Assembly: GCA_964625125.1 (NCBI GenBank)
Contig: CAZVAP010000003.1
Coordinates: forward strand, 1 to 36,566
Origin: CAZVAP01 sp964625125
GTDB taxonomy: Bacteria > Patescibacteriota > Gracilibacteria > Absconditabacterales > Absconditicoccaceae
Reading direction: 5' to 3'
DNA: 36,566 nucleotides
The translations under genes were made by a program, and so were the position numbers. Each line of letters starts with the position of its first letter. Positions within the stretch are counted from its first letter, which is position 1. The notes beneath the pieces were generated by a model, which was given only the letters and a program-made list of their open reading frames with translations, ran no database searches and was not told the DNA's origin. Below are positions 20,785-31,082 of the stretch, piece by piece.

Positions 20785-21591
20785 ATGAAAAAGTTCTTCC
20801 TTTTGATAAGTCTCATATTTATAGGTTTTACTTGTTCTTATGATTTTTCAGGAAGAGTTGTTAAAGTTTATGATTGAGATACTTTCCGGGTTCAGACCTA
20901 TAATTTAGCTGAAAAAATAAGAGTTTTAGGTATAGATGCTCCAGAAATTTATCATTGACAAAAAATTAAATCTTATAAGTTTTATGGTTGTGCTCAACAA
21001 TCTAAAAATATAGCAATAAAATTATTGTATGGTAAAAAGGTAAAAGTATTAAAAGATAAAATTGCTAAAGATAGATGAAAATACTGAAGAAAATTAAGAT
21101 ATGTTAAATTTCCTATATATTATAAAGGTAAGTTGTATTACTTAGATTTTTGACAAGTAATGGTTTATCTTGGTTGGGCTAGAGTTTATAAATGGGAAAA
21201 TTTTAAAAATAAATCTTTGTATTATAAATTACAAAATATAGCTAAAAAATATAAAAGATGAATCTGGTCAAAAAAATGTATTTTAGAAGATGAGAAAATT
21301 AAAAGAAAATATTGAAAATTAGCTAAAAAGCCTATAAGGGTTATTTATACAAAACATTATTCTAACTTTGAAAACAATATTTCTGTAAGCAAGAAAAATT
21401 GTTGATATACTTATCATAAACCAGGTTGTGATATTAAGTGAAATATTTCTAGAAAATGAATAAAAATTTATCATTTACCTTGACGGAGATATTATAAGAG
21501 AACTATAATCACTCCTTCTAAATGAGAAAGGTGGTTTTGTTCTGAATTTCAGGCTATAAAATGTTGATGGAGGGCTTCTTATGTAAGATAA
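20785..21591 (+). CDS. Secreted staphylococcal-type nuclease with C-terminal repeat domain
   Basis: A thermonuclease-type enzyme that degrades nucleic acids outside the cell. The 268 residues start with a signal peptide (MKKFFLLISLIFIGFTCS; the Cys could also be a lipobox). The SNase domain (about 22-165) shows VVKVYDGDTF, IRVLGIDAPE and DRGKYGRKLRYV, giving the catalytic Arg/Asp/Glu set. The C-terminal domain (about 205-266) has CDIKGNIS, KIYHLPG, RYYKRT and GERWFCSEFQA, a module often found after bacterial nucleases, with three of four cysteines in typical places. Two CGG codons occur (residues 35 and 234). It could supply nucleotides scavenged from a host. No transporter gene is adjacent. 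Confidence 0.9.
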
Positions 21592-21612
21592 ATTTAATTA
21601 TTAAGTTTTATT

Positions 21613-22005
21613 ATGGATTTAAAATCTTTATGAAGTTTAATTTTAGTAGGGATTGTTTTCTTTTTTATCGGATATTTTACTGGAAAAATTATTAAGTATT
21701 TTGAGTTAAGAAATGAAAGAAAGCAAGCTGTTAGAAAATCTCGTTCAATAATTTTGTGAGAGTCCTATGAAAAACTTGCTCCTTTTATGCCTCATATATC
21801 TTATTTCCCAAAAGATATGCATTTTTTATGAAAATGAGTAGATTATGTAGTTTTTAATGGTTTGTCAAATTGAGATTTAAAAGAAATAGTTTTTCTTGAA
21901 ATAAAATCCGGAAAAAGTAGCTTAAATAAAAATGAAAAACAAATTAAAAATATAATATCTGCTAAGAAGGTGAGGTATGAAGTTGTTTATTTTGATAAAA
22001 AATAA
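21613..22005 (+). CDS. Holliday-junction-resolvase-related endonuclease (PF10107-like)
   Basis: The 130-residue product has one N-terminal membrane helix (LILVGIVFFFIGYFTG), then a nuclease-fold domain. The segment KGVDYVVFNGL ending in EIVFLEIKSGKSSL has the PD-(D/E)xK arrangement (D, then ExK). The ending AKKVRYEVVYFD is typical of this family. PF10107 is annotated as endonuclease related to archaeal Holliday junction resolvase; its true role is unproven. The gene is followed within 1 base by the Nudix gene and preceded by the SNase gene, so all three are probably co-transcribed. Confidence 0.8.
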
Positions 22006-22006
22006 A

Positions 22007-22459
22007 ATGAAAGAAGTGACTTTATGATTTATTATTAAAGATGGAAAAATTTTATTGCCTTTGAAGAAAAGAGGATTTGGAGAAGGTTTGTATAATGGTT
22101 TTGGTTGAAAATTAGAAAACTGAGAAACTCCTCAACAAGCAATGATAAGAGAAGCAAAGGAAGAAATTTGAATAGATATTACAAAACTTGTTCAAAAGTG
22201 AATAATAACTTTTATTTTTGAAGAAAAACCAGAACGAGATCAAAAAGGGTATATTTATTTGATTGATGATTTTAAATGAAATATTGTAGAAACTGAGGAA
22301 ATGAAGCCATATTGGTTTGATTTGGATAAAATACCATACGATAAAATGTGGGAAGATGATAAAATTTGGTTACCTGTATTTTTGTCTGGAGAGAATTTTG
22401 AATTTGAATTTATTTTTGATAAAAATGGAAAATTAAGAAAACATAGAAGGATTAGGTAG
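22007..22459 (+). CDS. Nudix hydrolase, MutT/MTH1-like
   Basis: Probably hydrolyses oxidised nucleoside triphosphates such as 8-oxo-dGTP. The 150-residue product has a perfect Nudix box (GKLENGETPQQAMIREAKEE, then IGI); its glycines are mostly UGA. The later part has EMKPYWFDLDKIPYDKMW and DDKIWLP, the MTH1-type substrate-pocket region. Codon 77 is CGA, in KPE-CGA-DQ, where homologues I know typically carry Trp (PEWDQ or PEWNQ). The ATG begins 1 base after the upstream stop. Confidence 0.93.
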
Positions 22460-22475
22460 TTTTATTTTGTAATTT

Positions 22476-23909
22476 ATGAAAATGAAGAAATTTGTATTAA
22501 TATTAGTTGTATTATTTAGTTTCTTAAATGTTAGTTTCTCAATAGTTTATGAATGAAATCCAGATGTATCTTATTATAAAGCTGAGATTGATAAATATTG
22601 GGGGCAAGGTGCATTTAAACAAGTAGATTTAATTTTAAATAATTGGAATCAAAAACTATTGTCTGTATATTCTCCAAAGATTATTTTTAAAAAATATGAT
22701 CTTATCTTATCTAAAATACAAAAGATTTTATCTAAGCCATTACCTGAGAAAGTAAAGATTTTGTTAATTTATGTAGAATTTAAAATTAATCAATTTAGAG
22801 AATTGCTAGACATAAGCTTAAATAATAAGGAAAGTTTTTTGGAAAAGTTTAAAAAAACTAATAAGCCTTTATTAACTTGAAATAATACAAAAACTACTAA
22901 GAAAAAATTAAGTTTATCTTGATATGTATTGAATTATAGTAGTCTAAAAACAAGTGAGATATTGGTTCCAATTTCTTGAATGGCTTATGGAGTGTTAGGC
23001 TTTTATATTAAACCTTTGTATGGTGATGCTGTTATGAAGTCTATAGTATTTAAAAATTTATATTGAAATGAAGCAGATTATAATATTAAAGATTTGTATT
23101 TTGTATCTTTTACTTGAGAAGTTTTAGCAAAAACAAAGTTAGTAAATGGTATAGCTTATTTTAATTTTAATAATCCAATAAATTTATTAAGAAATTGGAA
23201 CAATACTTTTTATATTTTTGCTACTTTAAATCCTATTTTTTCTGAAAATCAGACTAATAAAAGACTAAAATTTACTTTGGTTAACTCAATTAATGGTTTT
23301 GATACAGAAATTATAACTAAAGCAAATTGAAATCCAGCTAGATTTATAAATAGTACTTTTAATGCAAATACTTATTATTTTAGGAAATCTAAACCTATTT
23401 TAACTTCAACTTATAAATATTGAAGATTAAGGGTATGAACAAATGATATTTATGAGTTTAATATAGCCTCTACAGGAGGCAGTATTGTACTAAAAAAGCT
23501 TAACTTTAATGTAAATATTGCTAGGGCTTATGTTGATACTGGTGATATTATTGTCTATATTGATGGAATAAAATATCCTTATGTAAAGTCTTATTTTGAT
23601 GATGAAAAATGAAATACTAAATTGCATTTGATATTTTCTAATGAATGATATTATTTATCTGGAAAGGCTAAAAAATTTAAAATAATTGCTAAATTTAAAA
23701 GAGTTTATGATAATTGATATATTTATACTCAGCTGAAAGATATTTCATCTAATACTTCTAGAGTAAATGGATTGTATACTGGTAATTTTTCTATTTTGTG
23801 GTCAGATAATGCAGTAAAGGGAGCTTTAAGTTTAAATAAATATGATTATTTTACAGAAGCTAAATTAAACTTTAGTAAATTAAGAGGATGGTATTTGAAG
23901 AAAAAATAG
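22476..23909 (+). CDS. Secreted protein, unknown
   Basis: The 477-residue product begins with a signal peptide (MKMKKFVLILVVLFSFLNVSFS). The first 130 residues look helical and the rest is beta-rich with many Tyr/Phe/Asn (GSIVLKKLNFNVNIARAYVD, GDIIVYIDGIKYPY). No membrane anchor is seen at the C-terminus (LRGWYLKKK). Many UGA codons are scattered through it. I recognise no family; the composition is like a surface-layer or adhesin-type protein. It follows the Nudix gene by 16 bases and its stop lies 1 base from the end of the convergent membrane-protein gene. Confidence 0.7.
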
Positions 23910-23910
23910 G

Positions 23911-24948
23911 TTAAATTTTACTTTTTAATTCTTTAATTTTAAGTTTATAAACAAGATATAAGTAATAAAAATAAAAATAAATTATAAGAAATATGTTGCT
24001 TATTAGAATATACAAGCTGATTATTTCTACTTTGTAAAAAGAGTTTGATATTGTATTTAAAATTTTATATTTTACTACTAATCCACATATAGTTAATAAT
24101 ATAGCAAGTATTATAAAATCTATAAATGTTTTTGGAATTTGGGTAGTATCTTTTTCTAGTTCATATTCAATATCGGATATTTTATCATGAAATTCATCTA
24201 AATTTTTAATTTCATTATTTCAAAAATTATAATATTTTACAATAAAGTAATCTATGATATTTGAAATGAAGACTATTGTAAATACTGTTATTATAATGCT
24301 TATTAGTTTTGTTGTAAAATGTGAGCTTTGATAATGTGGTATACTTAGAAGCCATTTTATTATTAAGAAAGCTGGTATTCCAATTATTAAAAAATTTATT
24401 ATTGCTGTTAATATGAATTCTATATCAATTTTTAGTTTTTTTATTAAATTTTTAATTGTATATAAAAATGTATCTGGTAAAGTAATTTTGCTTTCAGTAA
24501 TTATTTTATTTGTGATAAAGAAATTTCATAAAAATAAAAAAGATATGTATAACCGGCTAAAGAAAATAAATCCTATAAGATATATTCGTGCTAGATTATC
24601 TATAAAATGGATGTGGATATGAGTATAATTTGAGATATCTACTTTAACTAAACTATACAATTTTATGAAAAAAAATGTAGTTATTAAAAGTAAAAAATAA
24701 GTGATAATGTTAAATGGAAAATATAAGTAAATATGCTTTATAAATATAAAAATACTATTTTTAATTCTTTGTAAAGTTCACCTATTTTTTTTAATGAATT
24801 CAATAGTTATTTTATCATTGTTTATAATGAACTCATTATTTTCTGGAAAAGTAGAGTAATGAAAACTAAAGTCTTTATTTGAGTTATTTTTAAAATGGAT
24901 TATATTTCTTGTTTTATCTTTAAAGTAATTACTATCTGTTTTTTCCAT
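23911..24948 (-). CDS. Polytopic membrane protein, paralogue A
   Basis: The 345-residue product has a polar N-terminus of about 75 residues, then about six hydrophobic helices. A central segment YLIGFIFFS-x-LYISFLFLGNFFI is closely matched by the next minus-strand gene, and both end in an aromatic helix (IIYFYFYYLYLVYK). Two rare codons, CGA 121 and CGG 132, lie at or inside the helices. Only a few UGA codons occur. I recognise no family. It lies downstream of its paralogue; the other protein's terminator separates them, so it may have its own promoter. Confidence 0.7.
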
Positions 24949-25002
24949 TAGTTAGTATTAATTCATAATAAAAATATAGTATAAATTTCTTTGTAATTAT
25001 AA

Positions 25003-25040
25003 TAAAAAAAAAGCTACTTTGTAACTAAAGTAGCTATTTT
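25003..25040 (-). terminator. Terminator after paralogue B
   Basis: The 9-bp stem AGCTACTTT/AAAGTAGCT with loop GTAACT. On the minus strand it is followed by a long T-run (the A-run at 25003-25012 of the plus strand). Confidence 0.85.
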
Positions 25041-25856
25041 CTATTTTTGAGATGTAATATTTTTATAATATAAGTAGAAATATATTAGGAAGAATAAGTT
25101 TATTAGTATCATCCAAATAGTTTTTATAGGGATGGTAATGTATACATTAGGGATTAGTAATAGTATTTTTCCTATTAAATAGTTTAGTATTCCAATAATA
25201 ATTATTAATACAATTAAATTTCCTACTATTCACCATCTATAACCTCTTGTAATTTCAGATGATTTAATAAAATCCTTAAATCAAAATTTCTTATTTTCAA
25301 ATACATAATAGTAAGATAAATAATAGCTAATACTTATATAAGTAATGCTTATTGCTATACCTATAAGTAAAATAGTAATAACTGGTAATGGTGATATTAT
25401 GCCTGTTTTAATAAGTCAGAATAATGAGATAACTCCTGCTATAAGCCAAACAATTCATAATCCTATGTAAATTAAAGCCATCCAGAAATCTACTTTTATT
25501 TTATTAATTAAATTTTCTTTTATGTATATTCATATTTCTTTTAAACTTGGTTCTTTTTCTTCTTTAAGTATTTTTTCAGTTATAAAAAAGTTTCATAAAA
25601 ATATTAATGAATAATATAACCGTCATATTGTTATAACTCCTATTAGGTAAGCTCATATTTCTAGTAGAAAAGTATTGTTAGTTGAATGATAAGTTATAAT
25701 GTTTTCTCCTATTATAATTTGTAGTTGAATTGATAATCATATTAATATTATTCCTATTAGGAAATTTATTAAATTGAATTTGCTATAGATTTTACAATGA
25801 TTACTTAATAATTTAATTGTAGTTTTTAATCTTTCGCCAATTGTGTTAATTTGCAT
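25041..25856 (-). CDS. Polytopic membrane protein, paralogue B
   Basis: The 271-residue product has about six hydrophobic helices. The region AYLIGVITIG-x-LYYSLIFLGNFFITEKI matches paralogue A closely, with x encoded by CGG in both genes (codon 79 here). After that, GIYIKENLINKIKVDF parallels TFLYTIKNLIKKLKIDI of paralogue A. The product ends FFLIYFYLYYKNITSQK. The polar N-terminal extension of A is shorter here. It lies divergently from topA. Function unknown. Confidence 0.72.
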
Positions 25857-25929
25857 TTAAGTTAGTTTAAAATATAAATTTACTTAATTTTAGTATTTCT
25901 TTAAAATAAAAAATCAAGCTAAATTATTC

Positions 25930-25957
25930 TTGCTTTAAAATAACCTTTTAATATACT
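25930..25957 (+). promoter_or_regulatory. topA promoter
   Basis: -35 TTGCTT (25930-25935) and -10 TATACT (25952-25957) with 16-bp spacing, about 30 bases before the topA ATG. Confidence 0.6.
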
Positions 25958-25987
25958 ACATCAATCATTTATATTTAAGTTTTATAA

Positions 25988-28132
25988 ATGTGAAAAAATC
26001 TTGTAATAGTGGAATCTCCAGCTAAAGCAAAAACTATAAAAAAATATTTAGGTAAGGATTTTGATGTTGTAGCAAGTATATGACATATTGAAGATTTGCC
26101 TGAAAATAAGTTATGAGTAGATATAGATAATAATTTTCAACCAGAATATACTATTATGAAAGGAAAAAAGAAGGTAGTTAATGAACTAAAAAAGCTTGTT
26201 AAAAATCATGATAGAGTTTATCTTGCTACTGATGAAGATAGAGAATGAGAAGCTATAGCTTGGCATTTAATTAGAACTTTAAAATTACCTGAAAATACAC
26301 CTAGAATTACCTTCCATGAAATTACAAAACAAGCAATTCAAAGTGCAATTAAAAATCCAAGAACTATAAATCTAAATTTAGTTAATGCTCAACAATGAAG
26401 AAGAATATTAGATAGGCTGGTGGGGTATAAAATTAGCCCAATTTTATGGAAAAAAATTAAACAAGGACTATCTGCTGGTAGAGTTCAATCTGTAGCAGTT
26501 AAATTAATTGTAGAGAAAGAAAATGAAATAAAAAATTTTGTGCCTAAACAAAGTTGGGATATAAAAGCTTTGTTAGAAAAAAATATTATTGTAAATTTAG
26601 AATCTATTGCTGATAAAAAGGTTAATTTTTCTTCAAAAAAGGAAGTTATAGATTTTCTAAAAAATTTGCATATAGAAAAATTTAATGTAGAAACTAAAGT
26701 TCAGAAAGTTTCTCCTTATTTGGAAAAAAATATAGAAATCTTATCTAGTAATTCAAAAATAAATTTTAAGCTTTTAGATATAAAAAAGTCTAAAACTAAA
26801 AAACAACCTCCAGCTCCTTTTATTACTTCTACTTTACAACAAGAAGCTTCTTCTAAGCTTGGATGGTGAGTAAAACAAGTTATGCAAGTAGCTCAGAAAT
26901 TATATGAAAATGGATATATTACTTATATGAGAACAGATGATGTAAGTCTATCTCCAATAGCAATTAAACAAGCTGAAAAAGTTATTACTTCTTTATTTTG
27001 AAAAGACTACTCAAATCCTACTCAATATAAAACTAAAAATAAAAATGCTCAAGAAGCTCATGAAGCTATTAGACCTACAGATTTATCAAAGACTGCTTCT
27101 GATCTAGGCTTATCTGGTATGGAGGCTAAATTGTATGATTTAATTTGGAAAAGAACTTTAGCTTCTCAAATGAAGCCAGCTGAAATATCTGTTACTAAGT
27201 ATATTTTTTCTCCTGATAATATTTCTAAATGGATAGCTAAATGAGAAGTTATTTCTTTTGATGGTTTTATGAAAATATATTGACAACCTAAAGATAATGT
27301 TTTACCTGATTTAAGTAAAAATGAAATTTTACTAAGTGAAAAAATTGTTGCTGAACAAAAATTTTCTAAAGCTCCAGCAAGATATACTGAAAGTTCTTTA
27401 GTAAAAACTTTGGAAAAATTAGGTATTTGAAGACCTTCTACTTATGCTGCTATAATTTCTACTATTATTCAAAGGTGATATGTAGAAAAAACAGAAGATA
27501 AAAAGCTTAAACCTACAGAAATTGCTTATTTGGTGGTAAATTACTTAAATGAAAAATTTCCTAATATGATGGATTATAAGTTTACTGCTAAAATGGAGGA
27601 TGATTTAGATAAAATTGCTTTGGGGAAACTGGATTATATTAAGATGTTGTCAAAGTTTTGGAAATGATTTTTACCTCAGTTAGAAAAAGCAGAAAACTCA
27701 GAAAAAGTAGTTCAAAAAGTCTGAAAGAAATGTCCTGAATGTGGAGGAGAGTTAGTTTATAAATTTGGTAAATTTTGAAAATTTATTGCTTGTGAAAATT
27801 ACCCAAAATGTAAATATACTGAACAAACAGAAGATGAAAAATCTTATGAAGAAGACTTAAAAAAGAAATTTGAATGAAAACCTTGTCCTGCTGGATGAAC
27901 AATAGTAGTTAAGAAATCTAAAAATTGATATTTTCTAGCCTCAAGTGAATATCCTAAAGTAAAATGGACAATGGCTCCTGATGTATTTGAATTAAATGAA
28001 AAATATTGAGGACAAAAATGTGATAAGTGTGAAGAATGAACTATGGTAGTAAGAAAATGAAAAAGATGATATTTTCTAGCTTGTGATAAATATCCAAAAT
28101 GTAAAAATATTAAATCATTAAAAATTAAGTAA
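25988..28132 (+). CDS. topA: DNA topoisomerase I
   Basis: TopA relaxes negative supercoils through a covalent tyrosine intermediate. The 714-residue product has the Toprim start NLVIVESPAKAKTIKKYLG, with ATDEDREGEAIAWHL metal-binding acids. The active-site region YITYMRTDDVSLS contains the catalytic Tyr near residue 318. PARYTESSLVKTLEKLGIGRPSTYA follows in the central domain. The C-terminus has zinc ribbons: CPECGG...CENYPKC and CDKCEEG...CDKYPKC. A ribbon-like repeat between them has lost its later cysteines (SSEYPKV). Codon 2 is UGA. It is preceded by a good promoter, and its TAA overlaps the sfsA start (TAATG). Confidence 0.97.
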
Positions 28133-28839
28133 TGTTGTTGTTAAATGTTTATGAAGCAGTTTTTTTAGAAAGAAAAAATAGATTTGTAGGTGAGTGATTA
28201 TTACAGTGACAAAAAGTTTTATTTCATATATGAGATACAGGAAGATTGAAAGAGTTATTATTTGAATGAAATAGAATTTTAATTCAAAAGTTGGAATATT
28301 GAAAAAGAAAGTATAATTGGAGGTTAGTTTGAGTTAAATGATTATTATGAAATTTTATTTTAATAAATAGTTTGCTTCATTCAGCTTTGGTAAGGGAGTA
28401 TTTGTCCAATAGAAAAGTTAAGTTTATTCCTGAGGTTAAAGTATGAGATAGTAAAATTGATTTTTTAATAAATAATAAAATCTATGTTGAAGTTAAAGGC
28501 TGCTCATTGATAGAAAATATAAATTGAAAATGGGTATGAATGTTTCCAGATGCTCCTACTGCAAGAGGGTTAAAGCATTTAAGGGAGTTGATAAGCCTTA
28601 TAAAAAATTGAATACAAGCTGAAATTTGGTTTTTACTTACAAATGATGTAAATTACTTTTCTCCAAATTTTAAAACTCATAATGAATTTGCAGAATTATT
28701 TTATGAATTTTTAAAATTATGATGAAAAGTTAGATTCTTAGCAGTAAGATTAGATTTTCATAAAAATATTAAACAGGCTAATATTAGTTTGCTTGATAAA
28801 AAAGTTGATATTTTAAAAATTGACAAAAATTATAATTAA
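28132..28839 (+). CDS. sfsA: SfsA family protein
   Basis: SfsA was named for sugar fermentation stimulation and carries a nuclease-like fold plus an OB-like N-terminus; its exact activity is unsettled. The 235 residues show ERKNRFVGE, HIGDTGRLKELL, VKFIPEVKVGDSKIDFLI, IYVEVKGCSL and FPDAPTARGLKHLREL, all close to family signatures. Glycines in HIGDTGRL and elsewhere are UGA. The start overlaps the topA stop by one base, so translation is probably coupled. Confidence 0.93.
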
Positions 28840-28848
28840 AAATATTAT
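28820..28848 (+). promoter_or_regulatory. Promoter of the small gene at 28883
   Basis: TTGACA (28820-28825), 17 bp, TATTAT (28843-28848). The -35 lies within the end of sfsA. Confidence 0.7.
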
Positions 28849-28882
28849 ATATGTGGATTTTATTCAGTAAAAATTTTGTAAA

Positions 28883-29035
28883 ATGAAAAATTATATAGAT
28901 AACTTATCAGCTAGTTCTTTTTCTCCAACAAATTGAAAATTATATCCTCAGGTATTACTAAATACATTAGAAAATATTGATGAGCTAGCAATAGAAGTTG
29001 CTAAAAAAATTAAATCTATTGTAAAAATTGGATAA
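28883..29035 (+). CDS. Small 50-residue protein, unknown
   Basis: A short reading frame (MKNYIDNLSASSFSPTNGKLY, then a helix LLNTLENIDELAIEVAKKIKSI). It contains one UGA, which breaks it under the standard code. Support comes from a consensus promoter just upstream, an ATG at a normal distance from it, and the otherwise empty interval between sfsA and the ZIP gene. The product looks like a soluble helical peptide. No family recognised; similar-length proteins could be antitoxins or regulators, but nothing supports this here. Confidence 0.55.
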
Positions 29036-29076
29036 AATTTTATTATACTCTAAGTTTATATTTCTTAAATATTTGA

Positions 29077-29820
29077 ATGAGTGTTTTTCTTTATACATTA
29101 ATTTCTAATGTTTTTATAGCTTTTGTGTTAATAACTTTACTTTATTTTGCTAATAGAATTTTATATAAAATTTCACATAAAATTGACTATATTGTTTCTT
29201 TTACTGTTGGATTGTTATTGTGAATTATATTTTTATGATTTTTACCCAAAATTGCTTCTAATTTGCATAGTGTATCCATTGGTTTATATATTTTATTATG
29301 ATTGTTTTCATTTTATTTATTAGAATTATTTGTTCATTGGCATCATTGTAAGGATTTAGAGAAAAACTCTATTCATTGTAAGGAAGCACATTCTCACTGA
29401 GTTTTAATGTTTTTTTGAACTTTTTTACACAATTTTATACACTGAGTTGTTTTATTTGCATCTTATTCAGTGTCTTTACCTTTTGGAATAGCTACAACAT
29501 TGGCTATTTCTTTACATTCTATACCTCAAAATGTTGCTAATTTAATTATGAATCAGGAAAATTATAAGTTGGTTTATATAGCTGCATTATCTGGTATAAT
29601 TGGTGCTTTATCTACATATCCTTTTTATGAAATTTTATTAAAATATAAATTTTATTTATTAGCATTTATATCCGGAGGGTTGATATATATTGCATTGGCA
29701 GATATTTTCCCTGCTCTTAAAGAATCACACGTTTTAAGAGATAAATTTATTAATTTTGTTTTAATTGTTTTTTGAATATTGGTATTTTTATGAATTGAAT
29801 ATTTATCTAGTTTAATTTAA
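29077..29820 (+). CDS. ZIP family metal transporter
   Basis: ZIP proteins import zinc or other divalent metals. The 247-residue product is strongly hydrophobic with about eight helices. The ZIP signature is visible: HNFIHGVVLFASY in helix IV and LAISLHSIPQNVAN in helix V. A His/Cys-rich loop (HWHHCKDL and HCKEAHSHG) typical of ZIP intracellular metal loops lies before it. Several glycines are UGA, including the one in HGVV. It begins 41 bases after the small gene and is followed 3 bases later by the racemase-like gene. Confidence 0.85.
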
Positions 29821-29823
29821 TTA

Positions 29824-30570
29824 ATGAGGGTTGGAATTTTTACTAGTGGTTTAGAAAATTTATCCTTATTAAAAATTTTAAAGCAATACAATCTTGAAAT
29901 AGTAGTTTATATAAATCAGGATTGTTGGCCACTTGAGGATAAATCTATAGATTTTCAAAGAAAATATGTTGAAGAATGAATAAAATTTTTGCTTTCAAAA
30001 AAAGTTGATAAGATTATTTTACATCCTTTGTGGGAAATTAAATTTTTAAAAGAAGATTTTATTTTACCTTTATATAGAAATATTATTGATCAAACTTTAA
30101 AATATTCTATAGTCTGAAAAATAGGTTTATTTTGAAATGAAATTGATTTATCAGAAGTTAAAAATTTTTTAGAAAACTATGTAAAAACTTACCATCCTAC
30201 AGATAGACAGAAAAAAAATAAAAAGTTTTGAGATTTTAAATTTTATACTAAAGATATTTCGGTTTGGAAATACAATACTGTTGTTTTAGGTAAAAGAAAT
30301 TGGATGATAAGAAAATTAATTAAAACAGATTTAAGATATTTTTTTGATTGTAATGTAGATAGTATTTTACCTACAACTTATGATGTTTATCATTTTGAAC
30401 ATATTATAAATCAAAAGAAAAAAAAATTACATTTCCAAAGAATGAAAGACTGGAAATTTTTGGAAGACTTATTTTGAAGTCCTGAAAATAAATATAGCTT
30501 GGAGGTTTATACTCAAGGAAATACTAACTTGTTTTTAAATAATAAAAAATGGCAGGTTTTTCTTAAATAG
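29824..30570 (+). CDS. Degenerate Asp/Glu racemase-like protein
   Basis: The 248-residue product starts MRVGIFTSGLENLSLLKIL, which mirrors glutamate racemase (IGVFDSGxGGLSVLxxL). It continues with DCWPLEDKS and FLLSKKVDKIILHP, mirroring GDTARxPYGxKS and FLxxxxVKxIVVACNTAS. The catalytic-type residues are changed: Asp of FDSG is Thr, and the Cys of ACNTAS is absent (LHPLWEI). The C-terminal half does not resemble the racemase. If the alignment is real this is a non-catalytic relative of MurI; it could also be an unrelated fold. It follows the ZIP gene by 3 bases. Confidence in the family is limited. Confidence 0.6.
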
Positions 30571-30576
30571 AATATT

Positions 30577-30605
30577 TTGACAAAAGATGTTTATTTGGTT
30601 ATAAT
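30577..30605 (+). promoter_or_regulatory. Consensus promoter of the pilin-like gene
   Basis: TTGACA (30577-30582), exactly 17 bp, then TATAAT (30600-30605). This is a perfect sigma-70-type consensus and the best in the window. The start of transcription would be about 25 bases before the ATG. Confidence 0.85.
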
Positions 30606-30635
30606 CAAATATATTTAGAAAATTAAAATTTTCAT

Positions 30636-31061
30636 ATGAAAATCTTTTTACTTATTTTATCTTTCTTGTTTTTAGGTTTAGGCTTTTGAATTAATACTAC
30701 TTTTGCTGGATGGAATAGTTCACCTACTGAAATTTTAAATGGATTAAAAGATGATAATGTTCAGAATACTGCATTAGATAATGCAGTTTCAACTTCTACT
30801 AAATGAGTAAAAAGTACATTGTCAGCTATAAAACAAAGTTCTACTGGATACTTGCAATGGCTAGCTTATATAGGCTTGTGAATTGCTTTAATATTGATAA
30901 TTTATAATGGTATTAGGCTTTTGATTTCTGGTATAACTGGAAGTGATGAAGTTAGTAAATTTAAAAAGAGGTTTATTAGTTTGGTATTATGAGTAGTGAT
31001 TATCACTTCTTGATATATAATTATAAAGTTTGTAATAAGTATATTAGGAGAACTTTTTTAA
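30636..31061 (+). CDS. Type IV secretion pilin-like protein
   Basis: The 141-residue product has a signal peptide (MKIFLLILSFLFLGLGFGINTTFA), a short Ser/Thr/Asn-rich region, then two hydrophobic helices (about 77-95 and 113-135). They are separated by the polar loop ITGSDEVSKFKKRF. This layout matches VirB2/TrbC-like pilins, in particular the pilin-like proteins common in CPR genomes (PF18895-like). Its promoter is a perfect consensus, suggesting high expression, as expected for a major pilus subunit. The next gene encodes a membrane protein. Assembly genes are not in the window. Confidence 0.7.
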
Positions 31062-31082
31062 AGTTATAACCTGTGTAATATA

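Noticed and set aside
895..26869. Many genes look like strings of broken fragments or pseudogenes under the standard code
   Set aside because: All the breaks are TGA codons. Reading them as Gly restores full-length, motif-complete proteins, so these are not pseudogenes.
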